Numbered from the stretch's first letter, positions 42,076 to 51,376 are shown. The stretch: 64,000 bases of DNA from JBNKZU01 sp050301795 (GCA_050301795.1 JBNKZU010000038.1:1-64000); one strand, 5' to 3'. Notes: generated from the letters alone by a model not told the origin. Numbers and translations are program-made.

Positions 42076-42797
42076 ATATTTTCAGTGGTAGTGCCCATCT
42101 GTTTAAGGGGATTACACTTATTCAACAGCCACAGCTTCGCCGTTATGTCATTATTCCAGCGCTGATTAATGTCGTAATGTTTATTATAGGTATTACTCTG
42201 TTGGTCGGCTCACTCGATCCCTATGTTGAACAACTCCTCTCATACCTTCCTGCTTTTTTGCAATGGTTAAGTGGGGTGTTATGGCTGGTATTAACCCTTC
42301 TTGTCGTGGTGGTGGTCTTTTTTGTGATCTCTATGATTAGCGGAATTGTCGCTGCCCCCTTTAATTCGCTACTTGCTGAAGCGGTTGAACAATCACTGAC
42401 CGGACAACACCTTGAGACGACCTCAACAACCGAATTGATAAAACAGACGCCACACTTAATTATGGAGGAGCTGCGAAAACTCCTCTATTTCATCATCAGG
42501 GCAATACCCCTTCTGATACTTTTTGTAATTCCAGGTATCAATATTGTTGCGCCGTTTATCTGGTTTGTTTTCGTTAGTTGGGTGCTGGCGCTGAACTATC
42601 TTTCATATCCACTGGAAAACCATCAGATGAGCTTTAAAACCCAAAGAGGTTTTGCTGCAAGAAATCGGTTAGGAACACTGGGGTTTGGTTTAACGGTTAC
42701 ACTCCTGACCATGGTTCCACTTCTTAACTTTTTGATTATTCCCGCAGCAGTTGCTGGCGCCACATCGTTCTATATGGACGCTAAAAAGGGTGAATGA
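42066..42797 (+). CDS. cysZ: CysZ/EI24-family membrane protein
   Basis: The 243-residue integral membrane protein has about four long hydrophobic segments (near 28-48, 67-95, 142-175, 200-230) and the family start Gly-Ser-Ala-His-Leu-Phe-Lys-Gly. CysZ of enterobacteria is a sulfate permease for assimilation. Whether this sulfur oxidiser uses it for sulfate uptake or sulfite/sulfate export is not shown. It overlaps the FGGY kinase gene by 10 bases. Confidence 0.85.
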   Translation: MRLNIFSGSAHLFKGITLIQQPQLRRYVIIPALINVVMFIIGITLLVGSLDPYVEQLLSYLPAFLQWLSGVLWLVLTLLVVVVVFFVISMISGIVAAPFNSLLAEAVEQSLTGQHLETTSTTELIKQTPHLIMEELRKLLYFIIRAIPLLILFVIPGINIVAPFIWFVFVSWVLALNYLSYPLENHQMSFKTQRGFAARNRLGTLGFGLTVTLLTMVPLLNFLIIPAAVAGATSFYMDAKKGE

Positions 42798-42874
42798 TAG
42801 TATCTGTAAGGTATTTATGAGCGTTTGCATCAATAGTTATTGCGTGTTGTGACTGATCCAGACACTCCTGTATG

Positions 42875-42901
42875 AACGATCACCTCAAGCCATTGATCGT
42901 T
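42875..42901. repeat. 8-bp inverted repeat upstream of the diguanylate cyclase
   Basis: AACGATCA (42875-42882) and TGATCGTT (42894-42901) are separated by 11 bases. They lie between the cysZ-like gene and the cyclase start. They could end the upstream transcript or form an operator; no T-run follows. Confidence 0.35.
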
Positions 42902-42945
42902 ATTTATGCAGTTTTTATTTAATCGAAGACCACTGAGAGTCGCTG

Positions 42946-44121
42946 TTGTCAGACATTGCCCCCACTAAGCATGAGATAAAGCAAAAACTGTTTAAGCATA
43001 ATCTCGATCTGTTATATCAGGCATCGAAGCAGATGTTGATGGCAAATATTGGCATTTCTATTTTTGTTATCTGGCTCTATAACAGTACGGAAATTCATCG
43101 ACAAACCTTCTATTGGTTTGGCACCCTTGTGGCAATCATACTTATCCGAGCTTATCTTGCTCATCTCTATTTAGCCGATAAGGATAAAAACAAACGCTAT
43201 GATTTGTGGTTTCGAATCTACCTTGCTGGAACCACATTAACGGCATTTACCTGGGGAATGACAACTTATGCCCTTATGCCCTATGCCAGCGAAACAATCA
43301 TCTATTCAACGATTGTGATTATCGTTGGTATTACCACAGCGGCGTTAACCTCACTTGGTTATAACTTTTTAATCTATTTCTTTTATATATTACCGATATC
43401 GATGTTGATGTCTCACTATCTCATTTTCGTCAGAGGCACAACGTCCGATATCGCAATGGGAATTGGTTTTATTCCGTTCTCACTCTTTTTGATGGCCACT
43501 GCCCGTAACTATTCACGTAACTATAATCAGGCAATTCGGCTACAGTTTGAACGCGAACATCTGGTCGAACAATTGGAAGAGAGAATAGAGCATCAAGTAA
43601 AGCTCTCGGAGGAACTACACCGATTAAGTATTACCGATTCACTTACCGGAGCACCAAATCGACATCTGTTTGAGGAGGAGAGTGAAAAGGCCTTTAACCG
43701 TTTCCTGCGCTATAACCATGGACTATCAATACTGGTTATCGACCTTGATCATTTCAAGAATATTAATGACCGTTATGGGCATAAGGCTGGTGATAAAGTG
43801 TTACAGGTCTTTAGTCAGTCTTGTAAAAGCATTGTAAGAAGTACAGATACCTTCGCTCGAGTCGGTGGTGAAGAGTTCTGCTTTTTATTGGAACAGACAA
43901 GCCGAGATCATACTTTAGAGGTTGCGAATCGACTTAAAGCAATGATCGCCAACCTTGAAATATTATTGGATAACGGTGAATCAATCCAAATCACCATCAG
44001 TATCGGTTGCTCACTGGTTAAAGAGAGTGACTCAAATATTGATGATGCATATATCCGTGCTGACAGAGCGCTATATCAGGCGAAAGAGAATGGTCGAAAT
44101 CGAGTTGAGATCATTGATTAA
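42946..44121 (+). CDS. membrane diguanylate cyclase (GGDEF)
   Basis: The 391-residue protein starts at TTG 42946. An N-terminal block of five or six membrane helices (about 30-185) is followed by a short coiled coil and a GGDEF domain (about 220-390) with active-site Gly-Gly-Glu-Glu-Phe near 306 and Asp-Leu-Asp-His-Phe-Lys near 263. It should make c-di-GMP in response to a membrane signal. The gene overlaps the next by 32 bases. Confidence 0.92.
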   Translation: MSDIAPTKHEIKQKLFKHNLDLLYQASKQMLMANIGISIFVIWLYNSTEIHRQTFYWFGTLVAIILIRAYLAHLYLADKDKNKRYDLWFRIYLAGTTLTAFTWGMTTYALMPYASETIIYSTIVIIVGITTAALTSLGYNFLIYFFYILPISMLMSHYLIFVRGTTSDIAMGIGFIPFSLFLMATARNYSRNYNQAIRLQFEREHLVEQLEERIEHQVKLSEELHRLSITDSLTGAPNRHLFEEESEKAFNRFLRYNHGLSILVIDLDHFKNINDRYGHKAGDKVLQVFSQSCKSIVRSTDTFARVGGEEFCFLLEQTSRDHTLEVANRLKAMIANLEILLDNGESIQITISIGCSLVKESDSNIDDAYIRADRALYQAKENGRNRVEIID

Positions 44122-44890
44122 ACCCTATCTTTATATCACCTCTACTCTCATGCTGCTGATTTCGGCTAACGCCTTGGCTGGTGATTACTCTCTACGAAAA
44201 TACCCACATGTAACCGAGTTTTATAAAAGTCTGGCACAAAGTGCATTAGAGCTTGGATTACAGAATAATGTTCCACCAGCAGCAATACTGGCCATAGCCG
44301 GACTTGAGTCAGGATATGGCAGAGGTTATGTCTCCCGTATCACAGGTAATGTACTTAGTTTAGGTGCGCGAAAAGGCGAGCCTGAACTCCCTCCTCTCTA
44401 TCTTCCGACCTATATCAAAACAAATCGCGTTCTTATCGATAAAAAGAAGATCGAATCAATACCGGCTTCAGAATTGAAATGGAAAAAGCGTCCACCAAGC
44501 TTAAAGAAAGATTATCGTCCTCAAGCCTATGCAGGAACAACCAGACAGCTTGAGATTCTACAAAACGATGTGAAGTTGCGGGTCAAAGCCCGTAAACACA
44601 ATATCGATGATTTTGTTTCGAGCTGGATTGATACAGAAAGTGCGGTGCCAGTGTTTGCGGATGCCCGTAATTGGTTAGAGCAGACGGTAGAGAGCAAAGG
44701 GAAGGCGTGGTTGCTTAGCTGTAAATCTGCGAAGGCGTTTATCAATAAAATCGGTGGTAAACCACGCTCGTTCAATCATCGAAAGAGCTGGGTTAACAAG
44801 GTTAGTTATATCCTTGATAACGGTGGGCTTTGTGAGTTGTCGCAATTAATGTTTAAAGGCAAATCATTTGATGATGCATGGAATGGATAG
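44090..44890 (+). CDS. Bax-like glucosaminidase-domain protein
   Basis: I choose ATG 44090 because the longer open frame runs inside the cyclase gene; a signal peptide follows at about residues 14-31 (ending Ala-Leu-Ala-Gly). The 266-residue product has the mannosyl-glycoprotein endo-beta-N-acetylglucosaminidase-like domain: Pro-Pro-Ala-Ala-Ile-Leu-Ala-Ile-Ala-Gly-Leu-Glu-Ser-Gly-Tyr-Gly with catalytic Glu, then Asn-Val-Leu-Ser-Leu-Gly. A peptidoglycan-cutting role in the periplasm is likely. The overlap with a c-di-GMP gene suggests linked expression. Confidence 0.8.
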   Translation: MVEIELRSLIKPYLYITSTLMLLISANALAGDYSLRKYPHVTEFYKSLAQSALELGLQNNVPPAAILAIAGLESGYGRGYVSRITGNVLSLGARKGEPELPPLYLPTYIKTNRVLIDKKKIESIPASELKWKKRPPSLKKDYRPQAYAGTTRQLEILQNDVKLRVKARKHNIDDFVSSWIDTESAVPVFADARNWLEQTVESKGKAWLLSCKSAKAFINKIGGKPRSFNHRKSWVNKVSYILDNGGLCELSQLMFKGKSFDDAWNG

Positions 44891-44928
44891 AGACTATAGA
44901 TAAAAGCTAAGAAAACTCTGATCAAGTG

Positions 44929-44956
44929 GTCATTGCGTCACCTCGTTCGCAATGAC
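44929..44956. repeat. 9-bp inverted repeat between convergent genes
   Basis: GTCATTGCG (44929-44937) and CGCAATGAC (44948-44956) are separated by ten bases. The sequence resembles the dispersed GTCATTGCGA-type intergenic repeats seen in many bacteria. It probably ends both convergent transcripts. Confidence 0.55.
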
Positions 44957-44972
44957 TATTTGTGTAATCTCC

Positions 44973-45422
44973 CTAAATGATTCGATGTGTTGATTTTGCA
45001 GTGGCTAAGCGTTGTCCCTGCTCTGTTTTGACATCTGCCTCAAAGTAGAGAGAACGCCTCTCTTGTCCGGTAAAACGAGCTGTAACGTAGACATATTCCA
45101 TATCTGGTGTGATCGGTTTTGAGTAGGTCATCTCCATGGTTCGCGTAAAGTTGGGTGTTGCGACAATCAAGCTTAGCGGGCCGATGGTGTTGTCGACCAG
45201 AGCGGCGATAATTCCGCCTTGCATCGTTCCATAAGGGTTTAGATGTTCGTGTAACACCGGAAAACGGTTGGTGATCGTCTCTGATTCAATATCGATACTA
45301 ATTACCTCGCCTTTTAAAGTGTCGAATACTGGCGGAGGAAAGAGAATTTTGTCCTCGTAACCTTTAAGCTTTTTTTCAATAATGGGCAGTAGTTCAGGGG
45401 GGATGCGGTCTCTATCAATCAA
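44973..45422 (-). CDS. PaaI-like hotdog thioesterase
   Basis: The 149-residue protein has the hotdog-fold pattern His-Leu-Asn-Pro-Tyr-Gly-Thr-Met-Gln-Gly-Gly near 60-70, with Ala-Ala-Leu-Val-Asp-Asn after it, where the catalytic acidic residue is normally found. It should hydrolyse an acyl-CoA, substrate unknown. It lies next to the YhdH-like reductase. Confidence 0.85.
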   Translation of the reverse strand: MIDRDRIPPELLPIIEKKLKGYEDKILFPPPVFDTLKGEVISIDIESETITNRFPVLHEHLNPYGTMQGGIIAALVDNTIGPLSLIVATPNFTRTMEMTYSKPITPDMEYVYVTARFTGQERRSLYFEADVKTEQGQRLATAKSTHRII

Positions 45423-45481
45423 TGCTCTATCCTTTAATCAATTTCAATGAACAACACAGTGGCATCTCTAACGTGTGTTTT

Positions 45482-46486
45482 TTATGGTTTAATCTTGACC
45501 ACAGTTCTGCCACGAATCGCCCCGTTTAGAATGGCTTCTGCGGCTGCCGGGATCTCATCAAGTGTTATCTCATTGCTTAATAATGCCAGTTTTTCAAGAT
45601 CGAGATCGGTGGTAATACGTTGCCACGCCTGTTCGCGTTTTGCGATGGGTGCCATCACAGAATCGATACCATAGAGGGTAACGCCACGCAAAATAAAAGG
45701 TGCAACACTGGATGGAAGAGCCATCGATTCTGCAAGACCGCAGGCCGCAACAGCACCACCATAGCTTATCTGACTCAATACATTTGCCAATGTATTGCCA
45801 CCAGCTACATCTATAGCGCCGGCCCATAGCTCTTTACCCAATGGTCGTGCCTTATCAGAGAAGGGTTGGCGATCGATGATCTCAGAAGCACCCAAGCGCG
45901 TTAAATACTCATGTTCACTGCTTCGTCCGGTCACGGCAACCACGTAATACCCCAATTTACTGAGTATTGAGATTGCCACACTACCAACGCCCCCTGCTGC
46001 ACCAGTGACAAGAATATTGCCACTTTGGGGTGTGATACCGTGTTGTTCTAGAGCAAGCACACAGAGCATTGCAGTGTAGCCAGCCGTTCCAACTGCCATC
46101 GCTTGTTTTGGTGTCATGCCATCAGGAAGCGGAACCAGCCACTTTGCATCGACACGAGCAAGCTCGCTAAAGCCGCCATTGTGCACTTCACCGACACCAA
46201 AGCCATTTAAGATAACCTGATCACCGGCTTTAAACTTCGTGTTTTCTGAATGAGTAACTGTTCCGGCAAAGTCGATACCAGGGATTAACGGGAACCGTCT
46301 TACAACAGGCGCTTTAGCGGTCATCGCTAAGCCGTCCTTGTAGTTTAATGCGGAGTATTTCACCGCTACAGTGACATCTCCTTCCATTAAATCCTGTGGT
46401 TGTAGATTGGTGAGCGTTGCGTGCTGACCGTTATCATCGCTGGTGATCTGCCATGCACGGAATGTTTCTGACATTGTTTGTTCCAA
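45482..46486 (-). CDS. acryloyl-CoA reductase-like quinone oxidoreductase (YhdH/AcuI type)
   Basis: The 334-residue medium-chain dehydrogenase has Tyr-Lys-Asp-Gly-Leu-Ala near 50, Ile-Pro-Gly-Ile-Asp-Phe-Ala-Gly-Thr-Val, and the nucleotide motif Gly-Ala-Ala-Gly-Gly-Val-Gly-Ser-Val near 160. Zinc ligands are lacking. YhdH/AcuI proteins use NADPH to reduce acryloyl-CoA, a toxic product that could come from DMSP metabolism; the link is only by family. First Met is at the window's 46486; a Met five residues in is possible. Confidence 0.9.
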   Translation of the reverse strand: MEQTMSETFRAWQITSDDNGQHATLTNLQPQDLMEGDVTVAVKYSALNYKDGLAMTAKAPVVRRFPLIPGIDFAGTVTHSENTKFKAGDQVILNGFGVGEVHNGGFSELARVDAKWLVPLPDGMTPKQAMAVGTAGYTAMLCVLALEQHGITPQSGNILVTGAAGGVGSVAISILSKLGYYVVAVTGRSSEHEYLTRLGASEIIDRQPFSDKARPLGKELWAGAIDVAGGNTLANVLSQISYGGAVAACGLAESMALPSSVAPFILRGVTLYGIDSVMAPIAKREQAWQRITTDLDLEKLALLSNEITLDEIPAAAEAILNGAIRGRTVVKIKP

Positions 46487-46508
46487 TAGTAGTCTTGAGG
46501 TGTGATTT

Positions 46509-47675
46509 TTACCTTAGCACCTTCTCAATTCGTGAAACACCCTCTTTAAGCTTTTCGAGGGATGTGGTGTAGGCAAAACGAAGGTAACGTCTTGGGTTGT
46601 TGTGACCAAAATCGATTCCGGGAGTCACGGCGACCTTGGCTTGTTCTAATAGCCGATTTGCCAGTTCGACACTGTCATCCGCCAGATCTCCAATATTGGC
46701 ATAGAGATAAAAGGCGCCTTCCGGGATATGTGAAATCTTAAAACCAAGGCGCTGTAGCTCCGGTAGCAGATAGTCTCTGCGCGTCTTAAACTCTGCACGA
46801 CGCGACTCGAGAATCGATATATTCTCAGGAGTAAATGCAGCCAGCGCAGCATACTGGGATATGGTTGATGGTGCGATATAGAGATTCTGAGCCAGTTTTT
46901 CGATATTTCGCACCATGTGCTCAGGAACAACCATCCATCCCAAACGCCAACCGGTCATACAGAAGTATTTTGAGAAGCTGTTTATGATGATCGCATTATC
47001 ATTGAAACGCACAGCGCTTGGCGGCTGCTTGTCATAGGTCAGGTTATGATAGATCTCATCTACCAGGAGATAACCACTCTTCGATTGTATGAACTGATGG
47101 ATCGCCTCAAGCTCATCTTCTGGGATCAGTGTGCCTGTGGGATTTGAGGGTGATGCAACCATCGCCGCAACGGTATGATCACCCCAGTGCTGCTTAAGGC
47201 TTTCAAGATTAAGCTGAAATGCTGAGTTTTCATCGACATCAATTGCACGAACCCTTCCCTCGACAAAACGGATAAAGTGACGATTGCAGGGATAACCGGG
47301 ATCAGCAACCAACACCTCATCATCACGCCCCACAATGACCCCTAAGGCCAGCATTAATGCCCCTGATGCTCCGGAGGTTACAATGACACGTCCAGGGTCA
47401 ACCGTTTGATGATAGCGATCCTGGTAGAACTGACTTATCGCCTCGCGCAACTCTGGCAGGCCTAGTGCATTCGTATAGTTGGTTAACCCCTGTTCGATCG
47501 CTGCCTTTGCGGCATTGCCTATCGGTGTTGGCGTATTAAAGTCCGGCTCCCCTACCTCCATGTGGATGATCGATTCGCCGTTTCGCTCCATCTCATTTGC
47601 CCGTCCGAGAAGCTCCATCACATAAAATGGCTCAATATCAGCCATTCGGGGAGCAACCGGCCGTTGACTAGGCAT
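46509..47675 (-). CDS. class I/II PLP-dependent aminotransferase
   Basis: The 388-residue fold-type I aminotransferase has the PLP lysine in Asn-Ser-Phe-Ser-Lys-Tyr-Phe near 235, preceded by Asp-Glu-Ile-Tyr and followed by Thr-Gly-Trp-Arg-Leu-Gly-Trp. Residues Gly-Glu-Pro-Asp-Phe-Asn-Thr-Pro at about 43 are typical of the aspartate/tyrosine group. The substrate cannot be told from sequence. It overlaps the HAD hydrolase gene by 8 bases. Confidence 0.9.
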   Translation of the reverse strand: MPSQRPVAPRMADIEPFYVMELLGRANEMERNGESIIHMEVGEPDFNTPTPIGNAAKAAIEQGLTNYTNALGLPELREAISQFYQDRYHQTVDPGRVIVTSGASGALMLALGVIVGRDDEVLVADPGYPCNRHFIRFVEGRVRAIDVDENSAFQLNLESLKQHWGDHTVAAMVASPSNPTGTLIPEDELEAIHQFIQSKSGYLLVDEIYHNLTYDKQPPSAVRFNDNAIIINSFSKYFCMTGWRLGWMVVPEHMVRNIEKLAQNLYIAPSTISQYAALAAFTPENISILESRRAEFKTRRDYLLPELQRLGFKISHIPEGAFYLYANIGDLADDSVELANRLLEQAKVAVTPGIDFGHNNPRRYLRFAYTTSLEKLKEGVSRIEKVLR

Positions 47676-48423
47676 GATGGAGAGTGCTCACGAGATCGAG
47701 ATCGAGAAATGTTTTACCCGCGCTACTCCCGTCTAGCACTGTAAATGGAAGATCTGGTTCCCCCCAATGATCTAAAACAATCGAGGCACCACTAAAATTG
47801 TCTTCAGCGGTATATCCATTAATCGCGACAATGGTCTTTAGTTTTGCCCCAAGTGATGAGCGAATGCCGTTATAGGAGTCTTCAAAGGCGATGCACTGCT
47901 CTGGTTTAAGTCCCATCTTATCCATCGCCCAGATGTAGATATCAGGAGCCGGTTTCTTGGCCGGAACAATATCACCTGCTGCAATGACCTCAAACCATGT
48001 CATCGCATCTGCTCCGAGGGTGTTCACAATCAGAGCTTCCACATTTGCTGGGGTGGTGGTGGTTGCTATCGCCAAACGCATTCCTGCCGCTTTTGAGGCT
48101 TCTATCAGGCGTTTTACACCAGGTCGTAGCGGGATCGCGCCTTGCGCTAGGAGTTGGGTGTAGTGTTCAGTCTTGGCCGCATGAAGCTGTGCGATAAATT
48201 GCTGTAGATCATCAGGAGATTGAAAATCGGTATTAAAGTGATCCAGATAGTAGCGAATGCGCTCCTTGCCACCGGTAACGGCCAATAGTTGTCCATAGAG
48301 TTCAGGTGTCCAAACCCAATCCAGACCAGCCTCTTTAAATGCAAGGTTAAACGCGACACGATGACCATCGCGCTCGGTATCAGCGAGGGTTCCGTCAACA
48401 TCGAATAGTAGTGCTTCTAACAT
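47668..48423 (-). CDS. CbbY/GPH-like HAD hydrolase
   Basis: The 251-residue HAD-family phosphatase has the nucleophile motif Phe-Asp-Val-Asp-Gly-Thr-Leu-Ala-Asp, a helical cap, and Phe-Glu-Asp-Ser-Tyr-Asn-Gly motif IV. It resembles CbbY, which removes xylulose-1,5-bisphosphate, an inhibitor of RuBisCO; no Calvin-cycle genes are visible here, so the name is only by similarity. Confidence 0.85.
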   Translation of the reverse strand: MLEALLFDVDGTLADTERDGHRVAFNLAFKEAGLDWVWTPELYGQLLAVTGGKERIRYYLDHFNTDFQSPDDLQQFIAQLHAAKTEHYTQLLAQGAIPLRPGVKRLIEASKAAGMRLAIATTTTPANVEALIVNTLGADAMTWFEVIAAGDIVPAKKPAPDIYIWAMDKMGLKPEQCIAFEDSYNGIRSSLGAKLKTIVAINGYTAEDNFSGASIVLDHWGEPDLPFTVLDGSSAGKTFLDLDLVSTLHHA

Positions 48424-48658
48424 TATCTTTTGCTCAATTGTGGGTGATTGCAGGGAACACTTGAATTAAGGTGTTTTGTGTCAAAAAACAAGTCATGCCT
48501 AAAACTGTACTCAAGATGATTAGATTACCCGACTCAGCAATCCCCTATCAAATCTGATACAATATCGGATTGTTTTACCCCGCTTTTGTTGCTATTTGCG
48601 GGTGAGTTTGGTATAGATGCGCGCTTGATTTTTTTCGCGCTGATTGGGGAGATTGCGA

Positions 48659-49177
48659 ATGGCTGTAAAGAAAAAAGCCGTTACCAAGAAAAGTGTTAAG
48701 AAAAAGGCTGCGCCTAAGAAAAATGTAGCCACTAAAAAAACACCTAAAAAGAACACAAGTGCTGTCGATAATGTGGTCGACTTTACCCCTTATGAAGAGG
48801 TCAAGGGTGAGGACTACATGAGTTCGGACATGAAAGATCACTTCCGTGCCATTTTAATCGATTGGAAAAATGAGCTTATGGAAGAGGTTGATCGAACTGT
48901 ACATCACATGCAGGATGAAGCCGCAAACTTCCCCGATCCGAATGATCGCGCCACTCAGGAGTCTGAGTTCGCGATGGAGCTTCGCGCTCGTGATCGAGAA
49001 CGCAAGCTGATCAAAAAGATCGATGAATCGATCAGTTTGATCGATGAGGATGAATATGGTTACTGTGAAAGTTGTGGTGTGGAGATCGGCATTCGTCGCC
49101 TAGAAGCTCGCCCTACTGCCACGCTATGTATTGATTGCAAGACTTTAGATGAGATCCGCGAAAAACAGCGCGGATAA
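48659..49177 (+). CDS. dksA: DksA with a lysine-rich N-terminal tail
   Basis: ATG 48659 follows GGGGAGA; a TTG at 48644 is possible. The 172-residue protein ends with the typical DksA body: Asp-His-Phe-Arg near 60, the coiled coil with Arg-Asp-Arg-Glu-Arg-Lys-Leu-Ile, and the zinc finger Cys-Glu-Ser-Cys-Gly-x15-Cys-x2-Cys. It acts on RNA polymerase with ppGpp. The first 35 residues are a poly-Lys/Ala/Pro tail absent in E. coli DksA (about 151 residues). It is followed by gluQ, as in E. coli. Confidence 0.95.
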   Translation: MAVKKKAVTKKSVKKKAAPKKNVATKKTPKKNTSAVDNVVDFTPYEEVKGEDYMSSDMKDHFRAILIDWKNELMEEVDRTVHHMQDEAANFPDPNDRATQESEFAMELRARDRERKLIKKIDESISLIDEDEYGYCESCGVEIGIRRLEARPTATLCIDCKTLDEIREKQRG

Positions 49178-49197
49178 TCATCAACCAATGAACATGG

Positions 49198-50151
49198 ATG
49201 TTCAAACATATCAACATGCCTGATTCCGGCAACGACTCCACCTTCAAGCAACCCTATCGCGGCAGATTTGCCCCGTCTCCTACTGGACCACTCCATTTCG
49301 GTTCCCTCATTACTGCTGTCGCCAGTTATCTGGATGCAAGGCACGCGAATGGTGAGTGGTTGTTACGAATAGAGGATGTTGACACGCCAAGAACCAACGC
49401 AGGTGCTGTCGACTCAATTCTCACGACACTTGAGTTATATGGCTTTGAATGGGATGGTGAGGTCGTCTATCAAAGTCAGCGCAGCGCGCTCTATGAGGAG
49501 TACCTTGCTCAATTAGCACAACAATCACTCGTCTACGGCTGTGAATGTAGCCGTAAATCGATATCTGAGTACAAAAAGAGCCATCACTACCCTTTTGATG
49601 GATATCCGGCTATCTGTCGCAATAAGGGGCTTGCGCATCAAGGTCACACCATCCGCATCAATACCGAATCGTCTCAACCCGTGGGGTTTAAAGACGAAAT
49701 CCAGGGAGAGTTGCAACAGACGATTGCTAAAGAGGTCGGTGATTTTGTCTTAAAGCGTCATGATGGAGTCTACAGCTATCAACTTGCGGTGGTGGTTGAT
49801 GATGAGTTACAGCAGATCAACCATATTGTGCGTGGGTTTGATCTCTTTGATAACACTCCGCGACAGCTTCTACTGCAACACTATTTGGGTTTTAAAACAC
49901 CGAACTATTGTCACATTCCAATCGCTGTAAACGAGCAACACCAGAAATTAAGCAAACAGACCCATGCCGCAGCAATCGATGGAAGCAATATCCAGCGTGA
50001 TTTGATGTTGTCACTACGATTTCTGGGACAACCGTTCGATGAGAATTACCTCAGTTTACCGGTTAGTGAATTATGGAATAATGCGATTAAGCGTTGGGAT
50101 CGTGGATTAATCCCAAGGAAATCCTCAATTGAATTTATTAGCGGATGCTGA
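49198..50151 (+). CDS. gluQ: glutamyl-Q tRNA(Asp) synthetase
   Basis: The 317-residue protein is a shortened glutamyl-tRNA synthetase without anticodon domain. It has Arg-Phe-Ala-Pro-Ser-Pro-Thr-Gly near 22, the zinc ligands Cys-Glu-Cys near 119, and the KMSKS-like His-Gln-Lys-Leu-Ser-Lys-Gln near 251. It attaches glutamate to queuosine in tRNA-Asp, which suits the queF gene at 40399. The dksA-gluQ order is conserved. Confidence 0.94.
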   Translation: MFKHINMPDSGNDSTFKQPYRGRFAPSPTGPLHFGSLITAVASYLDARHANGEWLLRIEDVDTPRTNAGAVDSILTTLELYGFEWDGEVVYQSQRSALYEEYLAQLAQQSLVYGCECSRKSISEYKKSHHYPFDGYPAICRNKGLAHQGHTIRINTESSQPVGFKDEIQGELQQTIAKEVGDFVLKRHDGVYSYQLAVVVDDELQQINHIVRGFDLFDNTPRQLLLQHYLGFKTPNYCHIPIAVNEQHQKLSKQTHAAAIDGSNIQRDLMLSLRFLGQPFDENYLSLPVSELWNNAIKRWDRGLIPRKSSIEFISGC

Positions 50152-50192
50152 TATTAGTGAGCCTGTTTTGTAAAACCGATGAGAAAACACTC

Positions 50193-50636
50193 ATGAACGC
50201 TGTATATGAATCTCAATTTCAGATCAAATATCACGGATATCTCAGAAATATCCTGAAATGGGATGAGCTAGATGCTTTGTGGCAGCAGATCATGGCACAG
50301 AGTAGTGAGAATGAGTGGTTTATCTATGCAACCGGAGAGACGTGTCCTGTTGAGCAGGTAACACAAGTTAAGCTCGGAACCTTCATCACCGAGATCAATC
50401 ATCTGTTACGAAAAGAGCATCACCATGACTACTGTGGCATTGTCTATGTCGATAATATAGAGCAGCCTCAGATGGTGAAGATCTATGATCCCAATAATCT
50501 TGGTAGCGTTTGTGGTAGCAGCTCTCTTCCGGCACCACTGCCTGGATGGGTATTATCCACCCATCCGCCTGAGCCTCTGCTCCAGGCAACGATTACACCA
50601 CAGAACAGACGTCGATGGTGGCAACAACTCTTCTAG
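50193..50636 (+). CDS. unknown protein downstream of gluQ
   Basis: I choose ATG 50193; an ATG at 50145, overlapping gluQ, gives 16 more residues without conserved look. The 147-residue product is acidic in the first half (Trp-Asp-Glu-Leu-Asp-Ala-Leu-Trp). It has a His-rich Glu-His-His-His-Asp-Tyr-Cys near 78 and Cys-Gly-Ser-Ser-Ser-Leu-Pro-Ala-Pro-Leu-Pro-Gly-Trp near 107. It has no signal peptide. I do not recognise the family; the gap to dsbC is convergent with no terminator. Confidence 0.6.
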   Translation: MNAVYESQFQIKYHGYLRNILKWDELDALWQQIMAQSSENEWFIYATGETCPVEQVTQVKLGTFITEINHLLRKEHHHDYCGIVYVDNIEQPQMVKIYDPNNLGSVCGSSSLPAPLPGWVLSTHPPEPLLQATITPQNRRRWWQQLF

Positions 50637-50641
50637 CTTCC

Positions 50642-51370
50642 CTATTTGCTGGTGATAGTTTCAAGCAGCTTTTTAGGTGGCTGATATCCAGGGATTAAGG
50701 TTCCATCCGCCAATAGCAAGGCTGGAGTACCACTAACACCGAACTTCTTACCTAACATCATGTGTTTAACCACAGGGTTTTCACAGCTTTCAGACTTTTC
50801 AGCATTGCCTGTCTTTTTTGCAAAATCCATTGCAGCCTGTTTGTCCTTAGCACACCAAACGGATACCGCTTTTCGATACGATTCTGAGTTAAGACCTGCC
50901 CGTGGATAGGCAAGATAACGAATCGTTATTCCGAGATCATTCATCTCCTGCATTCCAGAGTGAAGTTTTCGACAATAACCACAATCAATATCAGTAAAGA
51001 CGGTAACAACATGCTTCTGTTCACCATTGGCCTTATAAACAATCATCTCATTTTCATTCAGCTCACTCATGAACTGTTTACGACCTTCATTACGTCGGGA
51101 TTCAGTAAGATTGCTCATATCATTAAGCTTGATCAGATCGCCGGTAATCAGATAACGACCATCCTCAGAGATGTAGTAATAGTTATTGCCATACTGAACC
51201 TCATAGATTCCCTTTGCTTCTGATGACCTGATTCCATCCGGTGCTGATGGAATGATGGCTGATAGGCTCTTCTTAATCAGTTCAGGTGTACTATCTTCTT
51301 GAGCGACTCCATTGATGGCGATTAAAGCCAAAAGCAGTGGAGCAATTCTAATCATGGTTTTTAAATGCAT
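50642..51370 (-). CDS. dsbC: thiol:disulfide isomerase DsbC
   Basis: The 242-residue protein has a signal peptide (about residues 6-23), an N-terminal dimerisation domain and a thioredoxin domain with Asp-Ile-Asp-Cys-Gly-Tyr-Cys-Arg-Lys near 128-136. It rearranges wrong disulfides in the periplasm, a useful function for a cell with many cytochrome and redox proteins. Confidence 0.94.
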   Translation of the reverse strand: MHLKTMIRIAPLLLALIAINGVAQEDSTPELIKKSLSAIIPSAPDGIRSSEAKGIYEVQYGNNYYYISEDGRYLITGDLIKLNDMSNLTESRRNEGRKQFMSELNENEMIVYKANGEQKHVVTVFTDIDCGYCRKLHSGMQEMNDLGITIRYLAYPRAGLNSESYRKAVSVWCAKDKQAAMDFAKKTGNAEKSESCENPVVKHMMLGKKFGVSGTPALLLADGTLIPGYQPPKKLLETITSK

Positions 51371-51376
51371 GGTTTT

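Noticed and set aside
47668..48423. Naming the HAD hydrolase cbbY
   Set aside because: The whole CbbY/phosphoglycolate/beta-phosphoglucomutase group looks alike at this level and no RuBisCO genes are in the window.
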